64,000 nt of DNA, taken from NCBI GenBank assembly GCA_947176235.1, contig CAMWPM010000002.1, positions 30,590 through 94,589 on the forward strand, given 5' to 3'. The notes below the pieces were generated by a model. It was not told the DNA's origin and made no database searches. It saw only the letters and a program-made list of their open reading frames with translations. The position numbers were made by a program, and so were the translations under genes. Numbering within the stretch: the first letter of the stretch is position 1; each line of letters starts with the position of its first letter. Source of the stretch: an uncultured Bacteroidales bacterium. Lineage in GTDB: Bacteria > Bacteroidota > Bacteroidia > Bacteroidales > Muribaculaceae. Shown here in pieces: positions 37,777 through 47,032 of the stretch.

Positions 37777-38676
37777 ATGTCCTCGCTCACCCTTCGCCCC
37801 GGCCGCTCCATGATGCTCCTCATCTGCATCTTCATTTTCATGTTCATCGTCAGCAGCCTCATTTCATCCTTCATTCTCGGACGGATGACCGACACTACTG
37901 CCGCCATACGCATCGCCACCGTCATTCAGGATCTATTCATCTTTGTCCTTCCACCACTCGTCACGGCAGTCCTCTCCTCCCGACTCCCCGCACGCTGGCT
38001 TTGCATCGAACGCTCTCCCCGCCCCCTCATGCTTTTCGGAGCAATTGCCATTCTCATCGTAGCCATGCCGTGCCTCAACGTTGTCGTCGAATTCAACAAA
38101 AGCATTGTCCTCCCCGACGCACTCCGTCCCCTTGAAGAAGCGATGCAGAAGATGGAGGAAGCCGCACAGGCTTCCATCGACGCCATGATGAAAGGCGCAT
38201 CCGTATGGTCAATGATCGTGTCAGTTCTAATCATCGGCATACTGGCAGGCTTCAGTGAAGAGCTTTTCTTCCGAGGTGGTTTTCAGCGCATTATGATGAG
38301 CTTTAAAATAAATCCGCACCTTGCAATCTGGGTTACTGCACTTATTTTCAGCGCATTTCACTTCCAATTCTACGGATTCCTCCCCCGCACCCTCCTCGGT
38401 GCTTACTTCGGTTACCTCGTTTTCTGGACCCGTTCGCTCTGGATTCCGATCATCGTCCATGCGTTCAACAACACCGTTGTAGTCGTATCTACATGGATGT
38501 CTGCCAACAACTTGACTAAAGTCGAGATTGACAGCGTAGGAGTAGATCTCTCCCGCGTCTCCAATGTTCTCTACGTAATCTTCAGCTTGTTGCTGACCAT
38601 TATTGGATTATGGCTTTTCGTCCGTTTCTCCCGGCGTGCCGTCCCCGGATGCGTCCCTGATCAACCGAAAAGTTGA
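37777..38676 (+). CDS. CPBP family intramembrane metalloprotease (CAAX protease-like)
   Basis: 299 residues with about six to seven membrane helices. The diagnostic motif is EELFFRG (161-167), with two metal-binding histidine segments further on (FSAFHFQFYG and IIVHAFNN). Bacterial relatives are membrane proteases of varied or unknown roles, including bacteriocin immunity. The 3' end overlaps the convergent radA gene by 16 bases. Last gene of the udk group. Confidence 0.9.
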   Translation: MSSLTLRPGRSMMLLICIFIFMFIVSSLISSFILGRMTDTTAAIRIATVIQDLFIFVLPPLVTAVLSSRLPARWLCIERSPRPLMLFGAIAILIVAMPCLNVVVEFNKSIVLPDALRPLEEAMQKMEEAAQASIDAMMKGASVWSMIVSVLIIGILAGFSEELFFRGGFQRIMMSFKINPHLAIWVTALIFSAFHFQFYGFLPRTLLGAYFGYLVFWTRSLWIPIIVHAFNNTVVVVSTWMSANNLTKVEIDSVGVDLSRVSNVLYVIFSLLLTIIGLWLFVRFSRRAVPGCVPDQPKS

Positions 38677-40034
38677 CGAAAAGCCTCTTCCACCTTGCTC
38701 ACCTCCACAACCTTGATTTTTAATTTCTTAAGGTCAACGCCTTTCAGGTTGCCGCGGGGAACGAGAATTGTCGACATTCCCAGCTTCTCAGCCTCCATTA
38801 TGCGTTGTTCGAGGCGTGTCACCGGACGTATCTCACCCGAAAGTCCCACCTCTCCCGTCATGCACATTCCCTTCGGTATCACCATGTCGACGTTGCTTGA
38901 CAGGATTGCCGTGATCACTGCGAGATCAAGTGCAGGATCATTCACCTTTAATCCCCCGGCGATGTTTAAAAACACGTCTTTCTGAGCCAGTTTGAACCCG
39001 ACACGCTTCTCCAGCACAGCGAGCAGCATGTTCATGCGTCGGCTGTCGAATCCCGTCACCGAACGCTGAGGCGTACCATAGGCAGCCGTGCTCACAAGCG
39101 CCTGCACCTCAATTAAGAATGGTCTTATTCCTTCCACCGTAACGCCTGTCGACACTCCCGAAAGTTCTTCATCTGAGTGTGACAGCATCAGTTCCGAAGG
39201 ATTCGACACCTCCCGCAGCCCCCTCTGGCACATCTCGTAAATACCCAGTTCCGACGTACTTCCGAAGCGGTTTTTGATCGCACGCAGGATTCTGTACATG
39301 TACTGCCTGTCCCCTTCAAACTGTAGCACCGCGTCCACGATATGTTCAAGCACCTTCGGACCCGCCAGCGTCCCCTCCTTGTTTATATGTCCTATCAGAA
39401 TAACAGGCACATCATTGGTCTTTGCATAATTAAGAAGTCGGGCGGCACATTCGCGCACCTGACTGACGCTCCCCGCTGCACTCTCCAGATCATCCGTAGC
39501 AATAGTCTGTATCGAATCTATCACCACCATCTGGGGCTGTAGAGCACGTATATGTTCGAAAATATTTTCAAGCGAAGTTTCTGTCACGATATAACACGTC
39601 TCGCTCGGACGCCCTATTCTGTCCGCGCGCATTTTAAGCTGAGTGGCGCTTTCCTCCCCCGACACATATAGAATTCTCCTCGTCACTATCGACAGGATAT
39701 TCTGGAGCACAAGCGTTGACTTTCCGATTCCGGGCTCTCCACCGATAAGCACCATCGATCCTGTCACGAGTCCGCCCCCGAGCACTCTGTTCAGCTCCTC
39801 GCTTGGCATGTGGATACGAGTTTCGTTCGTTGCTTTGATGTGCGCCACAGGAGTCGGCACACTTTTCGTCCTCCCCCCAACGCCCGCCAGCTGACGCGAC
39901 GAGGTCACTTTCGGCACAGTTTCTTCCACCATCGTTCCCCACTCCCCGCATGCCGGACATCTTCCCTCCCACTTGGGTGACTCGTTGCCGCATGAACTGC
40001 AGAACCACATTGTTTTTGTCGCTTTCTTTGCCAT
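38661..40034 (-). CDS. radA: DNA repair protein RadA
   Basis: 457 residues, full length. The N-terminal zinc finger is CSSCGNESPKWEGRCPACG, the Walker A is GEPGIGKST, the RadA-specific KNRFGS motif is present and the C-terminal Lon-like domain follows. It promotes branch migration in recombination repair. It lies 30 bases downstream of the TrmH-family gene in the same direction and is likely co-transcribed with it. Confidence 0.96.
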   Translation of the reverse strand: MAKKATKTMWFCSSCGNESPKWEGRCPACGEWGTMVEETVPKVTSSRQLAGVGGRTKSVPTPVAHIKATNETRIHMPSEELNRVLGGGLVTGSMVLIGGEPGIGKSTLVLQNILSIVTRRILYVSGEESATQLKMRADRIGRPSETCYIVTETSLENIFEHIRALQPQMVVIDSIQTIATDDLESAAGSVSQVRECAARLLNYAKTNDVPVILIGHINKEGTLAGPKVLEHIVDAVLQFEGDRQYMYRILRAIKNRFGSTSELGIYEMCQRGLREVSNPSELMLSHSDEELSGVSTGVTVEGIRPFLIEVQALVSTAAYGTPQRSVTGFDSRRMNMLLAVLEKRVGFKLAQKDVFLNIAGGLKVNDPALDLAVITAILSSNVDMVIPKGMCMTGEVGLSGEIRPVTRLEQRIMEAEKLGMSTILVPRGNLKGVDLKKLKIKVVEVSKVEEAFRQLFG

Positions 40035-40064
40035 AGATTTTCCTTCTGGATAAATAAAAAAGGA

Positions 40065-40868
40065 TTATTTACGCGGACGCCTTGCTTCTGCGAGCACGAT
40101 TCCGGTAGCCATAGCCACGTTCAGCGACTCCACGTGAGCGGCGTCGGCAGGGTACGACGGGATTTTGACATGACGGCTTATCTCGCGTCCAACCTTTTCC
40201 GACACTCCCCTGCCTTCATTTCCCATCACGATCACCCCCGCGGCAGGAATCGGGAAATCATAGATGTTTTCGCCGTGAAGATCCGTGGAAATTACGTTTC
40301 CCGACGTCAGTTCGTCCATTATCTTGACAAACTCGGCGAGATCATCCACGTAATGCACTCTCACTCTTGCCAGAGCACCCATTGCCGACTGTACAACCTT
40401 AGGGTTATAGCAGTCAACTGTATCCCCCGAAGCCACAATATCCTTCACACCAAACCAGTCACAAAGCCTGATTATCGTTCCCATGTTCCCCGGATCCTGT
40501 ATGCAGTCCAGTGCTATACTGAGTGTTTTTGACAGTTCTGTTGGTGAAAGCTTATGGCTCGGGATTTTCATCACCGCCAAGACTCCCTGAGGTGTCGACA
40601 TCGACGAAATTCTTTCCATGTCATGTGCTGTGACTGGTGTGTTAACAACCCCTCTACCGTTATTACACCTGTAAAGCAGGCTCTTGAATTCATCCGGAGC
40701 CGTCTCCCACCATTTTGCCGTATGGTACAGCCCTACGCACTCTGTTGCTTCTATCATTTCAGATATTGCACGATGACCTTCCACGGTGAAGAGCCCGTTT
40801 TCGCGACGGCCGGAAGCAGTGCGTAGCGATGTAATCAGTTTTCTGGTAGCATTCGTGAGTTGTTCCAT
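40065..40868 (-). CDS. TrmH-family (SpoU) RNA 2'-O-methyltransferase
   Basis: 267 residues. An N-terminal substrate-binding domain (RTASGRRENGLFTVEGHRAI) precedes the knotted SPOUT domain with NPGNMGTIIRLCDWFG, VIVMGNEGRGVS and VESLNVAMATGI, the three TrmH motifs. It methylates ribose in rRNA or tRNA; the exact site is unknown. A -7 box at 40881-40874 lies so close that the predicted mRNA may have almost no leader. Confidence 0.9.
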   Translation of the reverse strand: MEQLTNATRKLITSLRTASGRRENGLFTVEGHRAISEMIEATECVGLYHTAKWWETAPDEFKSLLYRCNNGRGVVNTPVTAHDMERISSMSTPQGVLAVMKIPSHKLSPTELSKTLSIALDCIQDPGNMGTIIRLCDWFGVKDIVASGDTVDCYNPKVVQSAMGALARVRVHYVDDLAEFVKIMDELTSGNVISTDLHGENIYDFPIPAAGVIVMGNEGRGVSEKVGREISRHVKIPSYPADAAHVESLNVAMATGIVLAEARRPRK

Positions 40869-40873
40869 GACTG

Positions 40874-40881
40874 CAAATTTA
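40874..40881 (-). promoter_or_regulatory. -7 box TAAATTTG adjacent to the TrmH-family start codon
   Basis: Minus strand TAAATTTG ends six bases before the ATG, implying a leader of only about 2 bases. A TTTG at 40900-40897 is closer than usual (18 bases). Confidence 0.45.
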
Positions 40882-40902
40882 GCGTTTTTTTTCTTTCAAA
40901 TT

Positions 40903-40933
40903 TTTGTATCCTCTCGATTTTTTTGTTATTTTG
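40903..40933 (+). promoter_or_regulatory. Promoter of the histidine kinase gene
   Basis: TTTG at 40903-40906 and TTATTTTG at 40926-40933 (one mismatch to TAnnTTTG), 22 bases apart. Leader of about 110 bases to ATG 41050. Confidence 0.45.
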
Positions 40934-41049
40934 CACAACAAACGTTTGCCGTTCAGCTTGCTGTAACGGCCACGATACATTTCATTATACTTCAACATTC
41001 GGAGTGTCAATGCATTGTATTTCATCCAATCATTATTGCTTATCTGAGA

Positions 41050-43068
41050 ATGCTTCAAAGATTTATATCTCTCACCCTTCTGTTATTGAGCCTGACAGTC
41101 TGCAATTCACTCCGGGCCCAGAACAATCCATATAAAATCAAGGACGAACTGTACCCTCTCTACGAGCGGGCTTCAAATAGTGCCTATCACGCCATCGGTC
41201 TACAGATAGCTGACTCTTTAAAGACTGCTGCTCGCGGCATGGGTGATAAGAAAGCCGAATGTCTCGCCTACACCATTCCTGTCCGATATTACATGGGCTC
41301 GCGCGACACCGAAAACCTTCTGAAAGCTGTTGAGGACCTGAAGGAAGTATCCACTCGCAATGGTTACTCTCAGTATTATTACTACGCCTACGACAACATT
41401 ATCATCCATTACCTCAACGAGGGTAACACCGTTGAAGCGATGCACCTCGCTGCTGAAGCCCAGGAAGAGGCTGACCGGACCAACGACGTCTATGGTCAGC
41501 TTTCATGCCTTCGCACTCTCGCCAACGTCTACGAGGCTCGTCATGACTACGAACGTGCCACTCTCTACACTCGCAAGGCTCTTGATTACCTACTCAAGAA
41601 TGCTCCTGCACAGGATCCAACACAGCTCTACGTCAAGCTCGGTAATTTTGCCCTCATGAAAGATGGCGATTACAACAAGGCGCTTGAATATGCCGAAAAA
41701 GGCATTGATTCATCTCGCACCGAACGGTCCTATCTGCAGGCTATGTTGATTAAGATGCGTGCCCTCTATCGGCTTGGGCGTACCGACGACTTCAACCGTA
41801 CCTACGAGGTTGTGCGACGTCGAAGCAGTGGCAAGGACATTTTCATCAACCAGGTATCCTCCGTCATCCCTACGGTCTACAAGAAGATTATCGACAAGGA
41901 TCAGCAGGGAGCTCTTGCCACCGTCGACAGTATCCGCAACAAGATCAGCAACTACAATGATCCTAACATCCTGATGTTGCTTTGCGAGATCTACTCGGCA
42001 TTCGGCGACTATAAGGAGGCATATAAGGTCGATTCCGTCTGGCGTGTCAGCATGGACTCGGTTTTCAACAACGCTCTCCTTATGGATCTTGCAACTCTCG
42101 ACTCCAAATATGGCGACATCGAACTCCGCAACCGCAACAAGGAGCTTTCCCGCCAGAGTCTTGATCAGGAACTGAAAAGCCAGCGTGACCGCCTGCGTTT
42201 CCGACTGATCATTCTCGGCATCTGTATCATCGTCATGCTCATTGTTCTCCTCTTCACCATCCGGAGCAACCGACAGCGCCGACGACACAACAATGATCTC
42301 ATCAACCGCAACCGCCAGCTGAAGGAAGCTCGTGATGCGGCTGAAAGGGCTGACAGACTCAAGACAGCATTTGTCCAGAACATCTCCCACGAAATTCGTA
42401 CACCCCTGAATGCGATCGTAGGATTCTCTCAGCTTATTGCCGACACATCAAGCTACATTTCGCCTGACAATCGTCAGAAGTTCGCTCAGATTATCCTGAC
42501 TAATTCCAATGTCCTCACTTCGCTTGTCAACGATGTGATGGACATTGCACAGATTGAGAATGGAGAGCAGACATTCAATCCTCTGCCCGTCAATATCAAC
42601 CACATTTGCCGCGAGGCTGTGACGATGATTGACGAGGAATCCCCACACCCCGACGTCGTGGTTTCATTCACGACTGAGGTTCCCAACAACTTCTCCATCA
42701 ACACTGATCCGCTGCGCCTTCGCCAGATCCTCAACAATCTGCTCAATAATGCGATGAAGTTCACCGATGAAGGCAACGTCAATCTTCATGTCTCACTCTC
42801 CGAGCGGTTTGGCGACGTGGCGTTTATTGTAACCGACACCGGAATCGGTGTTCCCGCCGACAAGGCGGAAATAATTTTTGAACGCTTCAAGAAACTCGAT
42901 TCATTCAAGCCCGGTGTCGGGCTCGGTCTCCACATAAGCCGGCTTATTGCCAATCTTATCGGAGGACGATTGTATCTCGACACCAATTACGACAAGGGTG
43001 CACGATTCGTCCTGCTCCTCCCCACCGGTGATGACATGCTACCCTCCCCGCATGATGATTCGGAGTGA
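41050..43068 (+). CDS. TPR-containing sensor histidine kinase
   Basis: 672 residues from ATG 41050, where a signal peptide begins (LQRFISLTLLLLSLTVCNSLRA); the longer open frame is rejected. A periplasmic region of tetratricopeptide-like helices (about 25-385) is followed by one membrane helix (387-407), a coiled coil, the HisKA domain with His447 in HEIRTPLN, and an HATPase domain with DTGIGVP and GVGLGLHISR. No receiver or DNA-binding domain and no response regulator nearby, so its partner is unknown. The stop is about 35 bases before RNase P RNA. Confidence 0.9.
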   Translation: MLQRFISLTLLLLSLTVCNSLRAQNNPYKIKDELYPLYERASNSAYHAIGLQIADSLKTAARGMGDKKAECLAYTIPVRYYMGSRDTENLLKAVEDLKEVSTRNGYSQYYYYAYDNIIIHYLNEGNTVEAMHLAAEAQEEADRTNDVYGQLSCLRTLANVYEARHDYERATLYTRKALDYLLKNAPAQDPTQLYVKLGNFALMKDGDYNKALEYAEKGIDSSRTERSYLQAMLIKMRALYRLGRTDDFNRTYEVVRRRSSGKDIFINQVSSVIPTVYKKIIDKDQQGALATVDSIRNKISNYNDPNILMLLCEIYSAFGDYKEAYKVDSVWRVSMDSVFNNALLMDLATLDSKYGDIELRNRNKELSRQSLDQELKSQRDRLRFRLIILGICIIVMLIVLLFTIRSNRQRRRHNNDLINRNRQLKEARDAAERADRLKTAFVQNISHEIRTPLNAIVGFSQLIADTSSYISPDNRQKFAQIILTNSNVLTSLVNDVMDIAQIENGEQTFNPLPVNINHICREAVTMIDEESPHPDVVVSFTTEVPNNFSINTDPLRLRQILNNLLNNAMKFTDEGNVNLHVSLSERFGDVAFIVTDTGIGVPADKAEIIFERFKKLDSFKPGVGLGLHISRLIANLIGGRLYLDTNYDKGARFVLLLPTGDDMLPSPHDDSE

Positions 43069-43102
43069 GATTGTCGTGACAGTTTGATATTTGTTTAAGG
43101 AA

Positions 43103-43486
43103 AAGAGCCGGGCGTCTCGTCGCTGGTCCCTCCGGGGGCTTGAGGAAAGTCCGGGCAACGAGAGCACCATGTTTCTTAACGGGAAGCTATCGGCGACGGT
43201 AGGGTCAACGTGACAGAAAACGACCGCCCGCCCTCGAGGCGGGTAAGGGTGAAAAGGTGGGGTAAGAGCCCACCGGCCATGACAGTGATGTTGTGGGCCG
43301 CACGACCCATGGGTTGCAAGGTCAAATATATCGGCATTTAAAGGGCTGCTCGTCCTTGCCGAGGGGTAGACTGCTATAGCTCGCCTGGCAACAGGCAGCA
43401 CAGATAAATGACGGGACGGCAGATTCAACTCCCCTCACGGGGAAAGTGAACCTCCGACATAACCCGGCTTATAGCCCGACTCTTTT
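43103..43486 (+). ncRNA. rnpB: RNase P RNA, bacterial type A
   Basis: The catalytic RNA that trims tRNA 5' ends. The 5' and 3' ends pair (AAGAGCCGGGC near 43103 with GCCC-GACTCTTT near 43474-43486). The hallmark GAGGAAAGTCCGGGC occurs at 43142-43156 and the universal ACAGAAA follows near 43213. A conserved 3' half with GGGTAGACTGCTATAGC-type sequence is present. The ends are accurate to a few bases. A weak -7 box (GATATTTG, 43086-43093) may be its promoter. Antisense frames here are not genes. Confidence 0.95.
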
Positions 43487-43502
43487 CTTTTTCCCAAAAA
43501 AC

Positions 43503-43540
43503 AAGAGACGTCCCCGCGCTCGCGGTGGCGTCTCTTTCTT
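43503..43540 (+). terminator. Terminator after RNase P RNA
   Basis: Stem AAGAGACG (43503-43510) with CGTCTCTT (43529-43536), with inner GC-rich pairing, followed by a T-rich run. Confidence 0.8.
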
Positions 43541-43567
43541 GATAGACTGAAAAAAGTGTATTGAATA

Positions 43568-44041
43568 TTACTCAGAAACTTTCACTTTGGCTTCTGGGAG
43601 AGTTCCCATCAGTTCTGCTCCGGCAGGAAGGTCTTCAGCACTTTCCACCACCTTCACAGGATAGGCTACTACGCCCGTTGTGATAGGATACCCCACTGCT
43701 GCGATGATCATGTTGAGCTGAAGGAGATGATCTCCGGGCTCCACGGTCTCCATCGTCAGCGACTGAGTGAACGGCGATACCACGTTGGTGCCTACTGAGA
43801 TGTAATCCCATACGTAAGTCACCGAAGAGATAGCGGCTTCCTTGCCGGTGTGCGAAGTCAGCGTCACCGCATCGATCGTCATTGTTTCGCCTTTCACCAC
43901 ATAGAGGGCATTGTCGTTAGGCACCTGATAAGCACCTGAGATTTCAGTGTTCACCGATACGTCGGGTACATCATTGTCATCGCTGCACGATGCAAAGAAG
44001 ATCATCGGCAATGCCAGTAAGAGAGAAAATAGTTTTTTCAT
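43568..44041 (-). CDS. Surface-type lipoprotein of unknown function
   Basis: 157 residues. The signal peptide ends in a lipobox (FFASC, Cys19), and the following SDDND (20-24) matches the acidic export signal that sends Bacteroidetes lipoproteins to the cell surface. The mature part is beta-rich, perhaps a single Ig-like domain. It lies 63 bases downstream of clpB in the same direction. No enzymatic motif. Confidence 0.75.
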   Translation of the reverse strand: MKKLFSLLLALPMIFFASCSDDNDVPDVSVNTEISGAYQVPNDNALYVVKGETMTIDAVTLTSHTGKEAAISSVTYVWDYISVGTNVVSPFTQSLTMETVEPGDHLLQLNMIIAAVGYPITTGVVAYPVKVVESAEDLPAGAELMGTLPEAKVKVSE

Positions 44042-44104
44042 AGAGAGAAAGTAATTGTTAGTTGATAAAATTTAAGTATGATATTTGTTTGACTTTATTC
44101 GTAA

Positions 44105-46696
44105 TCAGTTGCTGAACACAAGTTCGTCATCCTTCACGTCGATCACGATCGGGCGCGAGCGGTCCACCTTCTGAGCCAGAATATCCTTCGACAGCTGATT
44201 AAGCACCAGACGATGGATTACACGCTTCACGGGTCGTGCACCGAATTCAGGATCGAAGCCCTCCTCTGCGAGGAATTTCAAAGCTGCAGGCGTTACTTCG
44301 AGTGTGATGCCGTTGGTGGCAAGCATCTTCTTGATGCCCTTCACCTGAAGTCCTACGATCTCCTCGATCTCCTTCTCGTTAAGAGGAGTGAACATGATGA
44401 TTTCGTCGATACGGTTGAGGAACTCGGGGCGGATTGTCTGCTTAAGCATGTCGAGCACCTCGTTCTTGGTCTTTTCCACCACCTCACCCTCGTTTTCGGG
44501 CGTCATCTTCGAGAAGTTCTCGCGGATTACCGACGATCCCATGTTTGAGGTCATGATGATGATGGTGTTCTTGAAGTTCACCGTGCGCCCCTTGTTATCG
44601 GTCAGATGACCGTCATCAAGCACCTGAAGGAGAATGTTGAACACGTCCGGATGAGCCTTCTCTATCTCATCGAAGAGCACAACCGAATAAGGCTTGCGGC
44701 GCACTGCTTCGGTGAGCTGACCGCCCTCATCGTATCCCACGTATCCGGGAGGAGCTCCTACAAGTCGTGACACGGCGTGCTTCTCCTGATATTCGCTCAT
44801 GTCGATACGGGTCATCATGTTCTCATCGTCAAACAGATACTCTGCGAGTGCCTTGGCAAGCTCGGTTTTACCTACACCTGTCGTGCCCAAGAATATGAAC
44901 GAACCGATAGGTCTGCGCGGATCGTTAAGTCCGGCACGTGAGCGGCGCACTGCATCGGCAATCGCGCGGATAGCTTCGTTCTGACCGATCACACGGTTGT
45001 GAAGCTCATCCTCCAGATGCAGAAGCTTTTCTTTCTCGCTCTGCACCATCTTGCTCACGGGAATTCCGGTCCAGCGTGACACTACGTCGGCTATGTCATC
45101 CGCATCCACCTCTTCCTTGATCAGGGCTTTCTCGCCCTGCATCATCTTGAGCTGTTCCTGGATGGTCTTGTTCTCGTTTTCCTTTTCCTGGATGCGAGAG
45201 TACCGGATTTCTGCCACCTTCGCATAGTCGCCTTCTCTCTCCGCCTTTTCAGCATCGAAATTGAGCTGCTCGATGTCGATCTTGTTCTGCTGGATCTTAT
45301 TGATGAGCTCCTGTTCGGCTTTCCATTTTGCCGAGTACTCTTTTTCTTCTTCGCGAAGTGATGCCAGTTCTTTCTCGATATCCTTCACCTTCTCGGTGTC
45401 ACCCTCACGCTTGATAGCTTCACGCTCAATCTCTTTCTGGGCGATACGGCGGCTGATTTCGTCAAGAGCCTGCGGCACTGAGTCCATCTCAAGTCGGAGT
45501 TTGGAGGCTGCCTCGTCCACAAGGTCGATTGCCTTGTCAGGAAGGAAGCGGTCGGTGATATATCTTTCAGAGAGCTGTACGGCTGCCACGACTGCCTCGT
45601 CGCGGATGCGCACCTTATGATGATTCTCGTATCTTTCCTTCAGGCCACGGAGAATTGCGATTGCACTGAGTTCGTCAGGCTCGTTCACCATCACCTTCTG
45701 GAAGCGGCGTTCAAGCGCCTTATCTTTTTCGAAGTATTTCTGATATTCGTCGAGAGTTGTCGCGCCGATGCTGCGGAGTTCACCTCGTGCCAGTGCAGGT
45801 TTCAGGATATTGGCGGCATCCATGGCACCCTCTCCCTTGCCTGCACCTACCAAGGTGTGGATCTCATCGATGAAGAGGATGATTTCGCCGTCGCTCTGAG
45901 TCACCTCGTTAACGATAGCCTTCAGTCTTTCCTCGAATTCACCCTTGTACTTCGCTCCTGCAACCAGCGCACCCATGTCAAGCGAGAAAATCTGCTTGCT
46001 GCGGAGATTTTCAGGCACGTCACCTCTGACGATTCGTTGTGCCAGACCCTCTGCTATGGCGGTCTTACCTGTACCCGGCTCACCGATCAGCATAGGGTTA
46101 TTCTTCGTGCGGCGGCTCAGGATCTGAAGCACGCGGCGTATTTCGTCATCACGTCCGATCACCGGATCAAGCTTGCCGGCGCGCGCACGCTCATTAAGGT
46201 TGATGGTGTATTTTGAAAGGGCATTATAGGTTTCTTCGGCGCTTTGGTCAGTGGCTTTCTTGCCCTTGCGGAGCTCTTCGATTGCGGCTTGAAGTTCCTT
46301 TTCACTTAATCCGGCATCCTTCAATATTGTTGAAGCTTGCGAATTAACGGCGAAAAGTGCTAAGAGTATAGCCTCGAGAGTGACGTATTCGTCGCCCATC
46401 TTCTTTGCCACGTCGAGTGCGCGCTGAAGCACGTCGTTGCTCGTGCGGCTCAGATAAGGCTCCGAACCTCCCGACACCTTCGGCTGACGGGCGATTTCTT
46501 CGTCCACCTGACGTTCTACAAGTGACAGATTTGCTCCTACCTTCTGAAATATAAATTTGATGAGCGATTCACCCTCGTCCATCACACCCTTAAGGATATG
46601 TACAGGCTCAATCTGCTGCTGCCCCGCCGAACGCGTGAGCTCCACAGCCTTTTGGATTGCTTCCTGCGACTTAATGGTAAAGCTGTTGAAATTCAT
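44105..46696 (-). CDS. clpB: ATP-dependent chaperone ClpB
   Basis: 863 residues. N-terminal ClpN domain, first AAA+ domain with GEPGTGKT, the long coiled-coil middle domain (about 400-530) that distinguishes ClpB from ClpA/ClpC, and second AAA+ domain with GTTGVGKT. It disaggregates proteins with DnaK. No CIRCE element is visible upstream; an imperfect inverted repeat lies at 46747-46785. Confidence 0.97.
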   Translation of the reverse strand: MNFNSFTIKSQEAIQKAVELTRSAGQQQIEPVHILKGVMDEGESLIKFIFQKVGANLSLVERQVDEEIARQPKVSGGSEPYLSRTSNDVLQRALDVAKKMGDEYVTLEAILLALFAVNSQASTILKDAGLSEKELQAAIEELRKGKKATDQSAEETYNALSKYTINLNERARAGKLDPVIGRDDEIRRVLQILSRRTKNNPMLIGEPGTGKTAIAEGLAQRIVRGDVPENLRSKQIFSLDMGALVAGAKYKGEFEERLKAIVNEVTQSDGEIILFIDEIHTLVGAGKGEGAMDAANILKPALARGELRSIGATTLDEYQKYFEKDKALERRFQKVMVNEPDELSAIAILRGLKERYENHHKVRIRDEAVVAAVQLSERYITDRFLPDKAIDLVDEAASKLRLEMDSVPQALDEISRRIAQKEIEREAIKREGDTEKVKDIEKELASLREEEKEYSAKWKAEQELINKIQQNKIDIEQLNFDAEKAEREGDYAKVAEIRYSRIQEKENENKTIQEQLKMMQGEKALIKEEVDADDIADVVSRWTGIPVSKMVQSEKEKLLHLEDELHNRVIGQNEAIRAIADAVRRSRAGLNDPRRPIGSFIFLGTTGVGKTELAKALAEYLFDDENMMTRIDMSEYQEKHAVSRLVGAPPGYVGYDEGGQLTEAVRRKPYSVVLFDEIEKAHPDVFNILLQVLDDGHLTDNKGRTVNFKNTIIIMTSNMGSSVIRENFSKMTPENEGEVVEKTKNEVLDMLKQTIRPEFLNRIDEIIMFTPLNEKEIEEIVGLQVKGIKKMLATNGITLEVTPAALKFLAEEGFDPEFGARPVKRVIHRLVLNQLSKDILAQKVDRSRPIVIDVKDDELVFSN

Positions 46697-46746
46697 AAAG
46701 AAATAGATTTATGTGTGTGTTTCGTTTGATTTGTTTCTATTAATTT

Positions 46747-46785
46747 AACAATCTTCCCCGTGTATTGTTCTCGGGTTTGATTGTT
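46747..46785. promoter_or_regulatory. Imperfect inverted repeat between clpB and purL
   Basis: AACAATC (46747-46753) pairs with GATTGTT (46779-46785), and inside it CCCG (46757-46760) pairs with CGGG (46772-46775). A second small hairpin GCCTC/GAGGC lies at 46790-46808. This ~336-base divergent gap also holds the purL promoter. No consensus -7 box for clpB was found, so the repeat may be a stress-control site or an untranslated-RNA hairpin. Confidence 0.35.
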
Positions 46786-46951
46786 AATTGCCTCCTCATT
46801 TTTGAGGCTTTTGGTCCATGATTTGTCTTTTGGCTTGATGTCATGTCAGTTTGTCCTGACAGTTATGTCATCATCCCTTCTCTTCCTATTGCAATTATCG
46901 TGCCAATTCTTACTTTTTTTATTCTGTTACCCCACTTTTTTTCTTATCTCC

Positions 46952-46984
46952 TTGCGCTCTTTCCCCGAATTAATGTTATCTTTG
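46952..46984 (+). promoter_or_regulatory. Promoter of purL
   Basis: TTG at 46952-46954 and TATCTTTG at 46977-46984, 25 bases apart. Leader of about 45 bases to ATG 47033. It excludes upstream in-frame starts. Confidence 0.7.
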
Positions 46985-47032
46985 CACTTTCAATTTCCGT
47001 ATCAACACCATTATCCGGTTCAACACTTCATT

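Noticed and set aside
43039..43428. 129-codon minus-strand frame
   Set aside because: Lies across RNase P RNA, which explains the sequence.
46781..47032. Upstream extension of purL
   Set aside because: Lies before the predicted transcription start and is not PurL-like.
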